48,694 nucleotides of DNA from an uncultured Collinsella sp. (GCA_934655755.1 CAKUHA010000011.1:1-48694), one strand, 5' to 3'. Positions 8,783 through 16,642 are shown, numbered from the stretch's first letter. Numbers and translations are program-made. Notes: generated by a model not told the origin, from the sequence alone.

Positions 8783-10258
8783 CTAACGCATCTGCTCTGC
8801 GCGTTCCGTTAACCGGTACTTGCGGTTGCGGCTCGTCGCTGGCGCCGTGGGCTCAAGCTCGCCTTGAGCAATGAGCGTGTTGACGCGCGACCTAACCTGG
8901 GAAATGGTGAGCCCCGTGCGCTCTGCCAGCTCACGCGTCCCCAGCTCGCCGTAGTGTTTGAGTGCCGTCACAATTAAGCCCCCGCCGTGATCGACCGGCT
9001 CGATCTTTGAACGGTAAAGTACGACCTTGAACCGATCGAATCCCGGGCAGAACAGGGGCTCGGCCAAACCATGCGCACGCATGGCGTCAATCATCATCGG
9101 AATGCCCGAGCCATTGCCCTCAGCCGGCGAACCTGCGCCATCCGGCAGCGGAACAATCGACATGAGTTTCACGAGCGTCGCGTTGCGGCATCGGGAGCTA
9201 CCGTCAAACAAGTTCTCGCGAGTCTTTCCTCCGTACAGACCGCCGGGGTTTGTCACTTCGACGCGATCGTCAAAGACGTCGACGGCAATCGATTGCCCGC
9301 AGAAGCGATCCCCATATTCTCGGTGGATTACGGCGTTGGCGACTGCCTCACGCAGGACCTCCTCGGGAATCTCCAGCGAGTCGACACGCGAGACGCCTTG
9401 GATGGTCGAGGTTCGCCGCAAATTCTTGGCGACAGCCGCGACGGCATCCGAAATCATCTCGCCCAACGTTCCCTCGCAGATCGTACGGTCCATGAACCTC
9501 AGCGACCCCGCTGCGCCTTTCTGGGTCCCCGCATGGACAGCCACGTCGATAAAGAGCTTGGGATAAAACTGCTGAGGATAGGCGCCCGCAGCCAGGAGCC
9601 CGGCCTTAATCACATTACCCTGGGAGTCGAGGAAATTCAGGCGCTCCAGCTTTGTTTTCTTGTCCGTCGCACCGCGCATAGCTCGGGGCGTCAGCGAGAA
9701 AGCACGCTCTATCGTGCGGTCAATCAGGGCCTCGTCGAGGTCGCCTGCAACTGCACCTGGCACCGCATCGCGATCACTGGGGCTCGTTCGTTCATACGAC
9801 GACAAGGACAGGACCTCGGTCGATGAAAGCGGCACGTCTTTGTCGTCGATGCGTTTGTAGCTGCCGCCCTGGGCGCCCCGCTCTATGACATAGCAGGGCT
9901 TGCTCGCCGGGTCGAGCTCCTCAATCGTGATGACGAGAACAATGGTGCCCTGGAGCTCCACCCGCTCAATGGTGTATTTAGGCGGATTGGCCAGCTTTCC
10001 TCGACCACCCGCATCGCCCATGCCTGCCACAAATTGGTTGAGCACCTTCTCGGTCTCGAAGTTCTCGACTGGGACAAAGCCCGCGCGCTCGCTCACGCCG
10101 AGCACGATGATTCCGCCGGCGGTGTTCGCGAATGCGCTAACCGTTTCCCATACGTCGCGGGAAAGCGTCGTGGCGCTCTCCTTCACTTCGACGTTAAGAT
10201 CATCCGAACCCATGCGCCTTAAAGACTCGAGCAGATTAGCCAGCTCGTTTTCGTTCAT
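8783..10258 (-). CDS. AlbA_2 (Schlafen-type) ATP-binding transcriptional regulator
   Basis: This is a 491-residue three-part protein. Residues 1-150 form an AlbA_2 (divergent AAA_4/Schlafen) domain with EVKES and FANTAGGIIVLGVSE. The centre, near residues 300-390, resembles the HATPase_c_4 module, with EAVANAVIHREYGD and VEVTNPGGLYGG. The C-terminal 60 residues form a winged helix (ELAERTGLTISQVRSRVNTL). Such proteins are usually annotated as transcriptional regulators, and some occur in defence islands. The ATG at 10258 is preferred over 10264 because AAGGG then sits about eight bases upstream. A promoter at 10412-10440 and two TATCTCTC arrays lie upstream, suggesting autoregulation. Confidence 0.85.
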   Translation of the reverse strand: MNENELANLLESLRRMGSDDLNVEVKESATTLSRDVWETVSAFANTAGGIIVLGVSERAGFVPVENFETEKVLNQFVAGMGDAGGRGKLANPPKYTIERVELQGTIVLVITIEELDPASKPCYVIERGAQGGSYKRIDDKDVPLSSTEVLSLSSYERTSPSDRDAVPGAVAGDLDEALIDRTIERAFSLTPRAMRGATDKKTKLERLNFLDSQGNVIKAGLLAAGAYPQQFYPKLFIDVAVHAGTQKGAAGSLRFMDRTICEGTLGEMISDAVAAVAKNLRRTSTIQGVSRVDSLEIPEEVLREAVANAVIHREYGDRFCGQSIAVDVFDDRVEVTNPGGLYGGKTRENLFDGSSRCRNATLVKLMSIVPLPDGAGSPAEGNGSGIPMMIDAMRAHGLAEPLFCPGFDRFKVVLYRSKIEPVDHGGGLIVTALKHYGELGTRELAERTGLTISQVRSRVNTLIAQGELEPTAPATSRNRKYRLTERAEQMR

Positions 10259-10321
10259 CTGCATGCCCTTTCGTCTCGACTCGGCGGCGAGTGTCCCAAT
10301 GGGCTTCTCTCGTCTCTCAGT

Positions 10322-10393
10322 TATCTCTCGTAATTATCTCTCGTCTTTCTCTTTATCTCTCGTCTCGGAGATGAGTGAGAGATGAGAGATAAA
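10322..10393. repeat. TATCTCTC array, copy A
   Basis: TATCTCTC starts at 10322, 10335 and 10354 (spacing 13 and 19) and is followed by inverted copies ending in GAGAGATAAA at 10384-10393. TTTATCTCTC at 10352-10361 and GAGAGATAAA make a perfect 10-bp inverted repeat. The array lies between the predicted promoter and the start of the AlbA_2 gene, so it would be in the leader or act as an operator. Copy B at 10488-10557 has the same spacing. Confidence 0.75.
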
Positions 10394-10411
10394 CTATCTG
10401 CTATTTGCTTC

Positions 10412-10440
10412 ATTAAAACATGTTTTTGCTGGTAGAACAA
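10412..10440 (-). promoter_or_regulatory. Promoter of the AlbA_2 regulator gene
   Basis: On the minus strand TTGTTC (10440-10435) and TTTAAT (10417-10412) are 17 bases apart. Transcription would start near 10405 and run through array A before reaching the start codon at 10258. The region between the two arrays is AT-rich. Confidence 0.5.
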
Positions 10441-10487
10441 TCAGTGTTTGATGATTCGATTCGTTATTTGTCTCTTAGCAGCACTGT

Positions 10488-10557
10488 TATCTCTCATGAT
10501 TATCTCTCGTCTTTCTCTTTATCTCTCGACTCAGAGACGAGAGATGCATGAGAGATG
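10488..10557. repeat. TATCTCTC array, copy B
   Basis: TATCTCTC starts at 10488, 10501 and 10520, repeating the 13/19 spacing of copy A. A 30-base core (10499-10528) is identical to 10333-10362 in copy A. Inverted GAGAGAT units follow at about 10540 and 10551. Copy B lies upstream of the AlbA_2 promoter. Confidence 0.75.
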
Positions 10558-10560
10558 GAT

Positions 10561-10682
10561 GAGCGTGGATTATTGGACGGCTGGAAAATGAGAGTGGATT
10601 TTTGGACGGTTTTTGGGCGTTTGGAGGCTGATTCCGTCCGAAAATCCACTCTCATTCGGCGGGCGTCCGGATTTCCACGCTC
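10561..10682. repeat. 49-base imperfect inverted repeat (long hairpin)
   Basis: The arm at 10561-10609 pairs with 10634-10682 across a 24-base loop. Shared blocks include GAGCGTGGA with TCCACGCTC, ATGAGAGTGGATTTT with AAAATCCACTCTCAT, and GGACGG with CCGTCC. Differences cluster in two internal blocks. It is not followed by a T run, so it is not a simple terminator. A miniature mobile element or a large cruciform is possible. It ends 140 bases before the M16 protease start. Confidence 0.75.
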
Positions 10683-10822
10683 GTGCGATCCGGACGACCG
10701 GCGACGCATCGACTTCCCGCCAGCATTACCTACAGTTCGTCGCGGGCCCGGCGCTCCTTATGGGTATACTCACGGGGATTCGACTCGATTCGCCCCCGTT
10801 GGGGCGTCAAAGGAGACTGCAT

Positions 10823-13800
10823 ATGCCCACTTCTTCAACCGATCCGCGCGCTGCCGCCGCTGCGCTGCTGGTTCCCGGCGCTACCTGCCACGGCTTTGCC
10901 GTCGAGCGCTGCGAGGCCGTGCCCGAGCTCGATTCGGACGCCTACGTGCTGCGCCACACCGCCTCGGGCGCCCGCCTGCTGTACCTGGCGTGCGACGACG
11001 AGAACAAGGCCTTCGCCATTGGCTTTAAGACGCCGCCGGCCGATTCCACCGGCGTGTTCCATATTCTTGAGCACTCGGTGCTGTGCGGGTCGGCCAAGTT
11101 TCCCGTCAAGGAGCCGTTCGTCGATCTGATCAAGAGCTCCATGCAGACGTTCCTCAACGCCATGACCTACCCCGACAAGACCATCTACCCCGTTGCCACC
11201 ACCAACGAGCAGGATCTGTACAACCTGATGGACGTGTACCTGGACGCGGTGTTCAACCCGGCCATCTACACCAAGCCCACCATTTTTGAGCAGGAGGGCT
11301 GGCACTACGAGCTGGACCTGCCGGAGGGCGAGGGCTGCGAGGGCGATGCCGATGACGCCTGCCCCCAGGACCTGCGCGCGGGCACGCTGCGCTACAACGG
11401 CGTGGTGTTCAATGAGATGAAAGGCGCGCTGTCCGACCCCATGAGCGTGCTGGACGATGCCGTCAACGCCGCGCTCTATCCCGACACCGCCTATGCGCAC
11501 GAGAGCGGCGGTGACCCGCGCGCGATCCCGGCGCTCACCTACGAACAATTCCTGGACACGCACGCTCGTCATTACAACCCCTCCAACTCTTATATAACGC
11601 TCTACGGCGATCTGGACGTGGACCGCGCGCTGGCGTTTTTGGACGAGCGATATCTGTCGCAGTCGAGCGCCGCGAGCCGCCGCATGGACGCCGCCGTTGC
11701 CGCTGGCGAGGACCCTTCCGCGCTGGCACCCAACCCGCTGGACGTTCAGGCACCCGTGAACTGCGAGTATGAGCGCGTCGAGATGGCCACCACGCCCGAG
11801 AATGCCCTGGTGGGCCTGGGTCTGGTGCTGGGCAACGCGCTCGACCGCAAGCGCACGATCGCGGCGGATATCCTGTTCGAGGCGCTGCTGGGCTCCAACG
11901 AGGCGCCGGTTAAAAAGGCTATTCTGGCGGCGGGCCTGGGCGGCAACGTGGTGAGCTACACCGCGGCTGAGTGTCTGCAGCCCTACGAGCTCATCATGCT
12001 GCAGAACGCGCAGCCCGGCGTGGCGCGCGAGCTGCGCCGCGTGTTCCAGGATGCCTGCCGCGACCTGTGCGAGCATGGCGTTCCGCGCGAGCGCCTGGAG
12101 GCCATCATCAGCAGCAACGAGTACGACCTGCGCCAGCGCGACTACGGCATCGCCGACGGCGTGGCCATTGCGTGCGACGCGCTGAGCACGTGGCTCTACG
12201 ATGACGACGCCGCGACGCTGGCGCTCAAGTACGGCCCGGTATACGAGAAGCTGCGCGGCGAGCTGGACGGCAGCTACTTTGAGGACCTGCTGCGCGAGCT
12301 GGTGCTGGAGAACGACCACGTGGCACTCGTCGAGCTGGTGCCGGTGGACGCCGCCGAGGGCGCGGAGAGTGCCGAGGCCGCGGAGCTTGCAGCCAAGCGC
12401 GACGCCATGACCGACGCCGAGCTGGCCGATGTGGTCGAGCGCACGGCCGCGTTGCGTGCTGCACAGGAGGCCGAGGACACGCCCGAGAACAAGGCAACGC
12501 TGCCGCGCCTGCGCGTGTCCGACATTGGCGAGGCGCGCCCCGAGCCGCCGCTTGTCGTGGACACGACCGCGCCCATCCCCTGCCTGCGCCACGGTATCCC
12601 CACCAACCGCCTGGCCTACGCCATGCAGTATTTCGACCTGAGCTGCGTCGCATTTGAGGACCTGCCCTACGTGACGCTGCTCTGCCGCCTGCTCAAGCAG
12701 CTGCCCACGCGCGAGCATTCGGCCGAGGAACTCGACAACCTGCTCGCCGGCAAGCTGGGCTTTTTGAGCTTTACGACCGAGGTCATGACGCAGCCCGACG
12801 TGGACGGCGTGCGTCCCTACCTGCTGGTGAGCGCCGGCGCCCTGTCCGAGAAGATTGATGCGCTGGCGAGCCTGCCGCGCGAGGTGTGGTCGAGCACGCT
12901 TTTGGCGGACGCCGACGCCGACCGCGTGCGCGACGTGCTCACGCAGATTCGCATTGGGCTTGAGCAGGGATTTATCAACAACGGTCACTCGGCGGCGCTC
13001 GGCCGCGCGATGAGCTACAGCTCGCCTTCGGCCGTGGTGCGTGAACAGCTCTCGGGAGTGGACTTCTACCTGTTCCTGCGCGATCTGCTCGAGCACTTTG
13101 ACGAGCGCCTGGACGGGCTGCGCGCCAAGCTTGCCGAGCTGGCGGGCCGCATCTTTGTGGCCGACGGCTGCATGGCGAGCTTTACCGGCAGCGACGAGGA
13201 CTTCGATGCGTACTGGGCCGCCGCGGGCGACCTGGAGCTGGGCGCCGGCAACGGTGCCGCTGCCGGCCGCGGCGCGCTCGTGGTGCCGACGCCGTGCGAC
13301 CGCCACGAGGCCTTTGTGATCCCCAGCGACATCTGCTTTGCCGCACGCGCCTGCGACCCGCGCCGTCTGGGCATTGACGTGACGGGCGCCTGGGCGGTGG
13401 CTGCCAACGCGCTCTCCTACGACTACCTGTGGAACGAGATCCGCGTGAAGGGCGGCGCGTACGGTTGCGGATTCCGCGCTGCCGGCGAGCGTCAGACGGC
13501 GTTCTACACCTACCGCGACCCGGCGATCGACCCCTCGATTGGGCGCGTGGAGCGCGCAGGCGCATGGCTCGGCAGCTTTGAGCCCGACGAAGCCGCCTTC
13601 GAGGGCTTTATCGTGAGCTGCGTGAGCGGCATGGACGCGCCCGTGAAGCCGTACGCGCTCACCAAGCGCCGCAACACGACCTACCTGGCCGGGCTCGATC
13701 CGCACGCCCGCGAGGAGCGCCGCGCCCAGATGCTCGCCGCCACGCCCGCCGAGCTTCGCTCGCTCGGTGCCGACGTGACGCGCATCGCAGCCGAGTCGCC

Positions 13801-13876
13801 GACCTGCGTCTTTGGCGGCCGCGACGTCATCGCCAAGAGCAACGCCGGCTTTACCGTAGTCGACCTGCTGGCCTAA
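10823..13876 (+). CDS. M16 metalloprotease, PreP/presequence-protease type
   Basis: This 1017-residue cytosolic zinc peptidase of the pitrilysin family should degrade short unstructured peptides. The inverted zinc motif HXXEH is HILEH, near residue 85, followed by the PreP-family sequence VLCGSAKFPVKEPFVDL and YPDKTIYPVAT. The distal zinc ligand is probably the Glu in FNEMKGAL, near residue 200. Four homologous domains and the family length of about 1000 residues are present, and there is no signal peptide. The ATG at 10823 follows AGGAG at 10811; a longer in-frame extension upstream would run through the inverted repeat and lacks a site. It is a single-gene unit with its own terminator. Confidence 0.93.
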   Translation: MPTSSTDPRAAAAALLVPGATCHGFAVERCEAVPELDSDAYVLRHTASGARLLYLACDDENKAFAIGFKTPPADSTGVFHILEHSVLCGSAKFPVKEPFVDLIKSSMQTFLNAMTYPDKTIYPVATTNEQDLYNLMDVYLDAVFNPAIYTKPTIFEQEGWHYELDLPEGEGCEGDADDACPQDLRAGTLRYNGVVFNEMKGALSDPMSVLDDAVNAALYPDTAYAHESGGDPRAIPALTYEQFLDTHARHYNPSNSYITLYGDLDVDRALAFLDERYLSQSSAASRRMDAAVAAGEDPSALAPNPLDVQAPVNCEYERVEMATTPENALVGLGLVLGNALDRKRTIAADILFEALLGSNEAPVKKAILAAGLGGNVVSYTAAECLQPYELIMLQNAQPGVARELRRVFQDACRDLCEHGVPRERLEAIISSNEYDLRQRDYGIADGVAIACDALSTWLYDDDAATLALKYGPVYEKLRGELDGSYFEDLLRELVLENDHVALVELVPVDAAEGAESAEAAELAAKRDAMTDAELADVVERTAALRAAQEAEDTPENKATLPRLRVSDIGEARPEPPLVVDTTAPIPCLRHGIPTNRLAYAMQYFDLSCVAFEDLPYVTLLCRLLKQLPTREHSAEELDNLLAGKLGFLSFTTEVMTQPDVDGVRPYLLVSAGALSEKIDALASLPREVWSSTLLADADADRVRDVLTQIRIGLEQGFINNGHSAALGRAMSYSSPSAVVREQLSGVDFYLFLRDLLEHFDERLDGLRAKLAELAGRIFVADGCMASFTGSDEDFDAYWAAAGDLELGAGNGAAAGRGALVVPTPCDRHEAFVIPSDICFAARACDPRRLGIDVTGAWAVAANALSYDYLWNEIRVKGGAYGCGFRAAGERQTAFYTYRDPAIDPSIGRVERAGAWLGSFEPDEAAFEGFIVSCVSGMDAPVKPYALTKRRNTTYLAGLDPHAREERRAQMLAATPAELRSLGADVTRIAAESPTCVFGGRDVIAKSNAGFTVVDLLA

Positions 13877-13881
13877 CGCAC

Positions 13882-13927
13882 AAAGGTAGATTTTTGGGAC
13901 ATGCCTAAAAATCTACCTTTTCTTTTT
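13882..13927 (+). terminator. Terminator of the M16 protease gene
   Basis: AAAGGTAGATTTTT pairs with AAAAATCTACCTTT around the loop GGGACATGCCT, followed by TTTTCTTTTT. It begins six bases after the stop codon. Its loop sequence recurs at 17692-17728 in the metA upstream region. Confidence 0.9.
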
Positions 13928-13966
13928 GCCACTGCTTGGGCGGGGCGGCGCAACCCGTCCCAGCGG

Positions 13967-14110
13967 TTTGTCTAAATCTGTAACATCTAGACGGGAATAT
14001 CGGCTCCAGATGTTACAGATCGAGATAATTCCGAATGGCGCCAGCCCTTTGTCTCAATCTGTAACAGCTAGGCCCATTTTTGCCGAGTATCTGTTACAGA
14101 TTGAGACAAA
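13967..14110. repeat. Two tandem CTGTAACA palindromic repeats
   Basis: Element 1 (13967-14027) and element 2 (14048-14110) each have a left arm beginning TTTGTCT(A/C)AATCTGTAACA and a matching right arm TGTTACAGAT(T/C)GAGA. They fold into two similar hairpins side by side. No T run follows. They occupy most of the gap between the convergent M16 and zinc-ribbon genes. Confidence 0.7.
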
Positions 14111-14135
14111 CCGCCACGGGTGCCCATCCCTCAGC

Positions 14136-14173
14136 AAAAACCACCACAAAGGGGACAGGCACCTTTGTGGTGG
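14136..14173 (-). terminator. Terminator of the YD-repeat protein gene (CCACCACAAAGG hairpin)
   Basis: CCACCACAAAGG (14141-14152) pairs perfectly with CCTTTGTGGTGG (14162-14173). On the minus strand the hairpin is followed by TTTTTGC. It lies 15 bases past the stop of the gene ending at 14188. Similar hairpins occur at 15923-15960 and 25033-25073. Confidence 0.85.
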
Positions 14174-14187
14174 CTTTGGGTCGGGCC

Positions 14188-15843
14188 TTATTTGTGGAAG
14201 GGATCGAGCGTCGCCTTTAGCGGGTCGAGTCGATACAGGCTCACAAAGCGCTCTTTGCGGGACGAAGACGTGTTGACCCAGCTGCCGTTGCAGACGTCGT
14301 ACTTCGAATCCAGACGAATCCACTCCTCCGGCTTATTCTTCTCGCTCTTATTACAGAAGTAACGCTGGTACTCGACCTCGTGCTCAAACTCAAACTCGTC
14401 GCCCGAATCACCATCGGCGTACTCGTCGACCGCCGTCAGATTGCCGAACTCGTCGTAATAGAACTCCGCATGGCCGTCGCGCGTGGAATCGATCCGGTCG
14501 AGCTTGCCGTCACTATACGAGTAATCAACCGTGGAAAACGAACCCAGCGAGCCGTAATCGTTGCCATGCGTGTCATAGGTCACGGGCGAGATGCGCGAAA
14601 TGTTTCCGTCCTTGTCGTACTCGTAGTTGAGCGTGAGCGTCCACCTCGTACCCACGGTGTCGCCCTGACAGTCCGTCGTAAAGGACGTCACGCGGCCTTT
14701 GTCGTATCCGTACGAGTAGACAACCGTGCGAGGATTGCCCGGGCCGGTCTCGGTGTCGGACACCAGGTTACCACCCTCGTAAACGTACGCGCTCGTGCTC
14801 TCGCCGTAGCCCGCATTGGTCGTCTTGTTGACCAGGTTTCCATTCGAGTCATACGTGAACACCGTGGAGGCCGACGCGTCGCCAATGGCGGCATCGCAAT
14901 CGATACGCGTCAGGTTGCCGTCGGAGTCGTACGTGAGCATGTTTTCATCCTCGTACTCGCCCGAGAGGAGTTCCGCGATCTCCGAAATACGATGCGATTC
15001 GTCGTGTTCAACGGCGTAGCTCATGCCGCCGCCTTGCTTGAGGCTGCTCACGTACCCCGTGACGTAGCCGTTTTCGTCGCGCTCAATCTCGTACGTGCTG
15101 CCGTGCACACCGTCCTCGTCGGTGCCTTCGTAGTACACCGGCAGCCACAGCTCCTCGAGCTGCGTGTCCTTAATGCCGCTGACCTTCGTGTCCTGTGGCA
15201 ACGCCAACGTTGCGAGCTTCTTTTTACCCGAGAGGTCGACGCTTTTGAGGCCCTGAGCATTTTTGAGGTCGAGCTTCTCGATGTTGTCGCAGCCGTCCAG
15301 GTTAACGGCAGTGACGCTGCTCGCCGAGTTGAGGTCGACCGTCTTAAGGTCGCCGCAACCCGAAAGGTCCAGGTTGATGAGCTTATCCCCGCCAGATTCC
15401 ACATTGACGACATGCGGAAACGCCTTTCCCAAGCCCTGCGTCGACGCGACACCGTCCAGCTCGACCGACGTCACCGCCTTGGACTCATCGCGCGAGATGC
15501 GCCCGTCGCCGTTGGTGTCGTACCTGGTCGAGACGAGTGCGCGCATGCCGCTATCGGGGAAGGTCTTCTCGTCGATTGGAGTGGTCGCGATCTGGGCGAA
15601 GTAGAACAGCGCGCCGCCGCCGATGCCCGCCGCCACGACAAGTACCGCGGCAAGCGCGATCAGCGGCTTCTTGGAACGCTTGCGCGGCATGGGCTGCTGC
15701 ACAGGCACGTATTGTTGAGGAGCGGGTGCGGCAGGCTGGGGTTGCCGCGAGGTCGCGACCTGGTCGGGCGCTACAGGCGCGCCGCATACGGGGCAAAAGA
15801 GGGCGTCGTCGACAAGCGGCGTGCCACACGAGCGACAAAACAT
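14188..15843 (-). CDS. Zinc-ribbon membrane protein with EF-hand, LRR-like and YD repeats
   Basis: This is a 551-residue protein of unusual make-up. A zinc ribbon opens it (MFCRSCG ... FCPVCG, residues 1-22). Then come a Pro/Gln-rich linker, a basic patch, and one transmembrane helix near residues 62-84. The extracellular part has an EF-hand/dockerin-like loop DTNGDGRISRDE, several LRR-like repeats (LDLSGCGDLKTVDL), and a long tract of YD/Rhs-type repeats (YDSDGNL, YDKDGNI, YDEFGNL). The ATG at 15843 follows AAAGGAG at ideal spacing. The palindrome TGTTGCGCAACA lies 60 bases upstream at 15903. The function is unknown; a surface-exposed sensor or binding protein is inference. Confidence 0.85.
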   Translation of the reverse strand: MFCRSCGTPLVDDALFCPVCGAPVAPDQVATSRQPQPAAPAPQQYVPVQQPMPRKRSKKPLIALAAVLVVAAGIGGGALFYFAQIATTPIDEKTFPDSGMRALVSTRYDTNGDGRISRDESKAVTSVELDGVASTQGLGKAFPHVVNVESGGDKLINLDLSGCGDLKTVDLNSASSVTAVNLDGCDNIEKLDLKNAQGLKSVDLSGKKKLATLALPQDTKVSGIKDTQLEELWLPVYYEGTDEDGVHGSTYEIERDENGYVTGYVSSLKQGGGMSYAVEHDESHRISEIAELLSGEYEDENMLTYDSDGNLTRIDCDAAIGDASASTVFTYDSNGNLVNKTTNAGYGESTSAYVYEGGNLVSDTETGPGNPRTVVYSYGYDKGRVTSFTTDCQGDTVGTRWTLTLNYEYDKDGNISRISPVTYDTHGNDYGSLGSFSTVDYSYSDGKLDRIDSTRDGHAEFYYDEFGNLTAVDEYADGDSGDEFEFEHEVEYQRYFCNKSEKNKPEEWIRLDSKYDVCNGSWVNTSSSRKERFVSLYRLDPLKATLDPFHK

Positions 15844-15902
15844 GGTGGGCTCCTTTCGGTGCATTCTTTCCACCATGAAGGTAAACCCAAAACCGCAGCT
15901 CT

Positions 15903-15914
15903 TGTTGCGCAACA
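15903..15914. promoter_or_regulatory. TGTTGCGCAACA palindrome, copy 1 (candidate operator)
   Basis: A perfect 12-bp palindrome lies 60 bases upstream of the start codon at 15843. Identical copies lie upstream of the zinc-ribbon gene at 40938 and the Rrf2 gene at 48052. Confidence 0.6.
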
Positions 15915-15922
15915 TTCAGCCC

Positions 15923-15960
15923 AAACCACCACAGGAGGCAGGCACCTTTGTGGTGGTTTT
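15923..15960. repeat. CCACCACA hairpin repeat
   Basis: AAACCACCACA pairs with TGTGGTGGTTT. The loop differs slightly from the related hairpins at 14136 and 25033. It lies between divergent genes, so it is not an obvious gene-end terminator, although TTTTGGTTT follows on the plus strand. Confidence 0.65.
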
Positions 15961-15976
15961 GGTTTGAATCCGTCGC

Positions 15977-16031
15977 GTTTGCCCAGATAAAACCTGCCAA
16001 AATAAACCTGTCCCTTTTTGGTAGGTCTGGG
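15977..16031. repeat. CCTGCCAAAA hairpin repeat, copy 1
   Basis: This 55-base unit starts GTTTGCCCAGATAAAACC. Within it ACCTGCCAAAA pairs with TTTTTGGTAGGT around a CCTGTCCC loop. Nearly identical units lie at 33221-33275 and, inverted, at 33081-33128. It reaches the start region of the downstream cyclo-ligase gene. Confidence 0.75.
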
Positions 16032-16033
16032 AG

Positions 16034-16642
16034 ATGGTGGCTGGAATGGATAAGGCTGAACTGCGGCGGGCGTTGATTGCTCGGCGCGATGCGATTGCGT
16101 TGGATGTGCGGGCGACGAAGTCTGTCACCGTTTGCGCGCGGCTTGTTGAGCTGTTGGAGTGCTCGGACACCGCGGCTCCGCGCACCGTCGCCGTCTATGC
16201 CGCCATGGGTTCCGAGGTTGATCCTGCCGCCTTTGCCACCGCTGCCGCCGCACGCGGCTGGCAGGTGGCCTATCCGTGCATGCTCTCGGCAGCTGACGCC
16301 GCGGCTTGCGGCCAGCGCATGTGCATGCGAGCAGTCGCCGCCGGCGACGTCGACACGGCTCCGTTTATTGCCCATCCCACGCAAGCCTTCGCCGCCGAGG
16401 ACATCGACAGCAATCGCTTCCCCATCGTGCCTGCCGAAGCACTCGACATGATCGTTGTGCCGCTCGTGGCTTTCGACCGCACCGGCGCACGCCTGGGCTA
16501 CGGCGGCGGCTGCTACGACCGCTTCCTGCCCACGGTCTCGGCATCGTGCCAAATCATCGGCATCGCCTTTGACGAACAGCGCGCCAACCACGTCCCCACC
16601 GACGCCCACGACCTGTCGCTATCCAACATCATCAGCGCCTAA
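16034..16642 (+). CDS. 5-formyltetrahydrofolate cyclo-ligase
   Basis: This ATP-dependent enzyme (EC 6.3.3.2) converts 5-formyl-THF to 5,10-methenyl-THF in cytosolic one-carbon metabolism. The 202 residues match the family. Key motifs are the basic N-terminal helix (LRRALIARRDAI), GSEVDPAAFA, and the strongly conserved C-terminal signature RTGARLGYGGGCYDRFLP. Two starts are possible: ATG 16034, with GGGAG immediately before it, or ATG 16046 (MDKAELRRAL), which fits the family N-terminus slightly better. A hairpin repeat at 15977-16031 overlaps the leader. The gene converges on metA with a 23-base gap. Confidence 0.93.
   Translation: MVAGMDKAELRRALIARRDAIALDVRATKSVTVCARLVELLECSDTAAPRTVAVYAAMGSEVDPAAFATAAAARGWQVAYPCMLSAADAAACGQRMCMRAVAAGDVDTAPFIAHPTQAFAAEDIDSNRFPIVPAEALDMIVVPLVAFDRTGARLGYGGGCYDRFLPTVSASCQIIGIAFDEQRANHVPTDAHDLSLSNIISA

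Noticed and set aside
10322..10557. CRISPR array
   Set aside because: Units are about eight bases with unequal 13/19 spacing and there are no spacers or cas genes.
10835..13705. 956-codon open frame opposite the M16 protease
   Set aside because: The plus strand encodes a complete M16 protease with HILEH and PreP signatures. The antisense frame is rich in His, Val, Ala and Gln with no recognisable domain.
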